Positions 61,396 through 64,000 of a stretch of 64,000 bases of DNA are shown in pieces; the stretch's first letter is position 1; each line of letters begins with the position of its first letter. Source of the DNA: Plectrocnemia conspersa (taxonomy: Eukaryota; Arthropoda; Insecta; Trichoptera; Polycentropodidae); the NCBI GenBank assembly GCA_009617715.1, contig VTFK01000156.1, positions 434,001-498,000 of the forward strand, in the 5' to 3' direction. Position numbers and translations under genes: made by a program. The notes below the pieces were generated by a model, which saw nothing but the letters and a program-made list of their open reading frames with translations, did no database searches and was not told where the DNA came from.

Positions 61396-62680
61396 TTAGC
61401 CATACTCGGATTGAACCGTTAGAGAAAACTGTCCCGAAGGGATATAAGTTGCGTGGTACCATATTCGAGTATCGAGAAGCACTGTGAAGATTATAAATTA
61501 TTATAAGCAAGATATATTAATAAATATACAATACATACATTTATATAACAAACCTGCATCACCAGGCTCCACGTAAAACTGGAACGGTTTGCATTTATGA
61601 TCACATTCTGGAGTGGGAGCTAAACTCCAGGTTTTGTTACCTTTTATTTGTCCTTGCCACATTAGCCTCGGTATATAATCCAACTGAAAAATAAATAATA
61701 TATCATCGTATCATAAAATCACAGGTGACAAAAAAAATCACTCACACGAAGAATGAAAAAAATGAACTCACATGCATTACAGCTCCTTGTTCATATCCAA
61801 AAAATATATTTTCTGAATTTGGTAATTCAGCATCTTCTGGTAAAAAATCTGGATAACTGTAATATTGTCTTATTTTGGCAAGCACTTCTGGATGACAATT
61901 ACCCCTAAAATGTAATAATAAACACGATGTAGCTATAAAGTAATAAAAATATACACAGGTACATAAAAAAATAACTCACCATCCGACATACCAAGGCTTT
62001 TCACCTTTCATATTCTTTGCTCTTTGTTCGGACATGGAGAATACTTCGCGTAAAGAAAATAGATCAGTTTTAAAGTGCAAAAACTGACAACCGTCGTCTA
62101 CGCTCTCGTAAGCACCCATTGTGTGTTCGTATAAATCTTTAAACATATTGTAATCGAACTTTTGCATCGCTTCCCAATGCTTCACAGCACCTTTCACAAT
62201 GATAGGTCCTGACGAATACGCATATTTCTGAAACAAATTTTATTTATCTCAATATACAAACTCAAACTAAATTATATAATATATAAAACCTACCTTAAAG
62301 CTTTCTTTAGTAGCGTTGTGTAAAATAATCGGCGCTTTAACGCCGTCGCAAAAGGCACAATCCGAAATAGGTCTGGTCGCTTCCCAAACGAGATAATTGT
62401 TCGGTACGAAACATCGTACACCGAGAAAATAATTTACTATCTCGTCGCGGTCGTACATCAGAGCCGCCGCGACCGTCACCAGGAGGGCGCACGCCCCGGC
62501 TATTCGCATCTTTCGACTCTTTCCGGCGGCGTTTGACGTTTGTTCAAGCGTTCGCTTGTAACATTTCCTCAAATCGCTAGGATCGAAGCCCCGCTTCAGC
62601 ATCCGGCGATTGAGGCGCAGGAGACTCTCCGACAGCTCGGAGGCGTCTCTGTCGAGCCTTTCGAGGGCGTTTGCCCCCAT
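61396..62680 (-). CDS. Membrane-anchored JmjC/cupin-type Fe(II)/2-oxoglutarate oxygenase
   Basis: Minus-strand exons: 62680-62294, 62227-61980, 61904-61772, 61683-61554, 61481-61396. Phases agree, giving 327 aa plus TAA. Residues 1-59 are charged. IAGACALLVTVAAALMY (60-76) is a single membrane span, suggesting a type II protein with a lumenal or extracellular enzyme part. The cupin/JmjC core follows: GPIIVKGAVKHWEAMQKF, GEKPWYVGW, and the iron-binding triad H256-x-D258 (VMHLDYI) with distal H309 (WYHATYI). NKTWSLAP could supply the 2-oxoglutarate-binding lysine. One N-glycosylation sequon (N122-A-T) and a CAFCDG pair are visible. It resembles uncharacterised insect JmjC proteins of the HSPBAP1/JMJD type. 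Substrate unknown, likely a hydroxylase. Confidence 0.8.
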
Positions 62681-64000
62681 TTTAAGTACTTATTTATCGC
62701 GGCGAAAATATACCGCCGACACTAATGACAGCTGATGTGAAAATGATATAATAGCACGAAATTTGACCATCATTATTTATTATTACATTAATGGGCATAA
62801 AATATTATTAAATGTTATGTTATTATAAATTATATTAAAATTTATGATGAAACTATATAAATTCTTTAAATACTTATTACCCCAATTTAAAATAAAACTT
62901 GTTAATATTTTTATAACTTATATTAAAATACGTTATTTGACACAATATAATAAAAAAATATAAGTAGTTACGATTTATAGAATAAACCTAATAATTTACA
63001 TATTTACATAAAAATATGTTTTAGCTAACTGATACATTTTTTCATAACCCTGCTTATGGCAAATGTAGCAAATTATCACATAATATTTATATAAACCTAA
63101 TGAGAAAAGCAGGTCTTATAAAGACCTTCTTCCTTCATTAGGTTTAACATCATATATGAATGACCTATAAGTCGGTAATTTTTCAGCCACGTGGTTTATA
63201 AATATAAATTGCGATCCGTTTTTAGTGCAACACAACATTTTTAGATGTTTTACTTTTAATTGCCGTTTTTCTTAGAGAAAGTATAAAAAAAATTAAATCA
63301 ACAATATATCGCATATATACATAAATACAGTGACGGCTGGTGACAATAGAAACAGGTAAAGCCAGGGGTCAAAAAATTTTTTTATTTTTTTCGAACTAAA
63401 CATAATATGTATTATACATATATGTACTGGCATGATCAAAATATAATAAGTTAAGACAAAAATAATAAAAATAAGTTATAAAATTTTAGTAGCTATGAAT
63501 TATTCTGATAAATTCTACCTTTGAAATTTTATTATTTTTAAACTCACTACTTTTCTTATGCAATGATATAAATTAAATATATATCATTGCCTTAGATAAA
63601 TTTAAACTAGTTGTAATTAATTTTTTTAATTTTGCTAATACAATTTTATTTCATTACTCTCTTATATACAATATTTTTACAGTCTTGTCTTCACCTAGTA
63701 GCACGTAATCTGTAGTCAGCACGTCGCTGTTTAGCTTAACTTTAAACTTAAAAGTGACAATAGCACAGTTGAACAGTGGCGTAGTGCCTTTTTATTTAGC
63801 ACTACACTATTGCAGATGACGTAGAAATGACAGCCAAAATACCATGTGCAAATGTCACGTCGCTACTGTTCACCGTTAGGGAGTTCTTGTTACAGACAGA
63901 CAGACAAACACAATTATTTTCTATTTAATAATATAGATTCAAATTTTATTTTCTTGTAAATAATCCTAATAAATAGATGGTACGGCTAATGCATTCAACC
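62681..64000. other. Upstream flank of the JmjC gene
   Basis: The 5' flank is GC-richer only up to about 62720, then AT-rich. The hairpin at 63092-63146 is listed separately. At 63329 (CAGTGACGGCTGGTGACA) and 63873-63856 on the minus strand (CAGTAGCGACGTGACA) there is a loose pair of inverted ends typical in look of hAT-like termini (CAGTGGCG type), with CAGTGGCGTAGTGCC also at 63773. Flanking duplications do not match, so I do not call an element. Confidence 0.35.
63092..63146. repeat. Compact 55-base hairpin
   Basis: TAAACCTAATGA..GGTCTT pairs with AAGACC..TCATTAGGTTTA around a three-base loop (ATA). The outer 12 and inner 6 pairs are perfect, with a few mismatches between. The loop is too tight for a typical microRNA precursor, and a tiny foldback insertion is more likely. 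Confidence 0.6.

Noticed and set aside
1..64000. Bacterial-type features: operons, CRISPR arrays, Shine-Dalgarno sites, prophage, rRNA or functional tRNA genes
   Set aside because: The window is eukaryotic nuclear DNA with spliced genes; none of these was seen.

Overview
The window reads as a piece of an AT-rich animal nuclear genome, almost certainly an insect. Genes are split by GT..AG introns, coding exons are islands in very AT-rich DNA, and the decayed mobile elements (mariner, a second Tc1/mariner-type transposase, hAT-like, jockey-like LINE) are typical insect ones. No bacterial, organellar or viral block was seen. Gene models below were assembled by hand by checking splice sites and codon phase exon by exon; species cannot be named from the sequence.

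Layout. (1) 1-13.5 kb: mostly non-coding, with a LINE 3' fragment, a ~150 bp tandem duplication, an internally deleted mariner, a tRNA-derived SINE, a GC-rich possible promoter/first-exon island (9.5-10.4 kb), a piggyBac-like end and a probable solo LTR. One short minus-strand stretch (5422-5607) looks like the last exon of an unrecognised gene. (2) 13.57-48.10 kb, plus strand: a Rab11-FIP3/4-type gene (Drosophila nuclear fallout, nuf), 12 coding exons over 34.5 kb giving 474 aa, with the Rab11-binding motif intact in the last exon. An internal first exon at 38039-38293, behind a GC-rich region, joins in phase 0 to the exon at 45136 and predicts a shorter isoform (392 aa). The large introns hold most of the repeats. 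(3) 49.11-52.57 kb, minus strand: a 10-exon, 956-aa FBF1 homologue (ciliary transition fibre protein), tail-to-tail with nuf. (4) 53.89-57.19 kb, plus strand: a 6-exon, 287-aa UBFD1 homologue, head-to-head with Fbf1. (5) 61.40-62.68 kb, minus strand: a 5-exon, 327-aa membrane-anchored JmjC/cupin oxygenase with its iron ligands intact.

The genes do not form a pathway. Nuf (Rab11 recycling endosomes, centrosome) and FBF1 (distal appendages of the basal body) are both centrosome-associated in known biology, but their adjacency here may be chance.

The most unusual material is repeat structure. One unrecognised family has five or more copies in nuf and Ubfd1 introns and carries a near-perfect ~110 bp-arm palindrome in one copy. 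Another is foldback-like, its inverted ends built from short GGTCAGAAT-type units. There are also several compact perfect or near-perfect hairpins.
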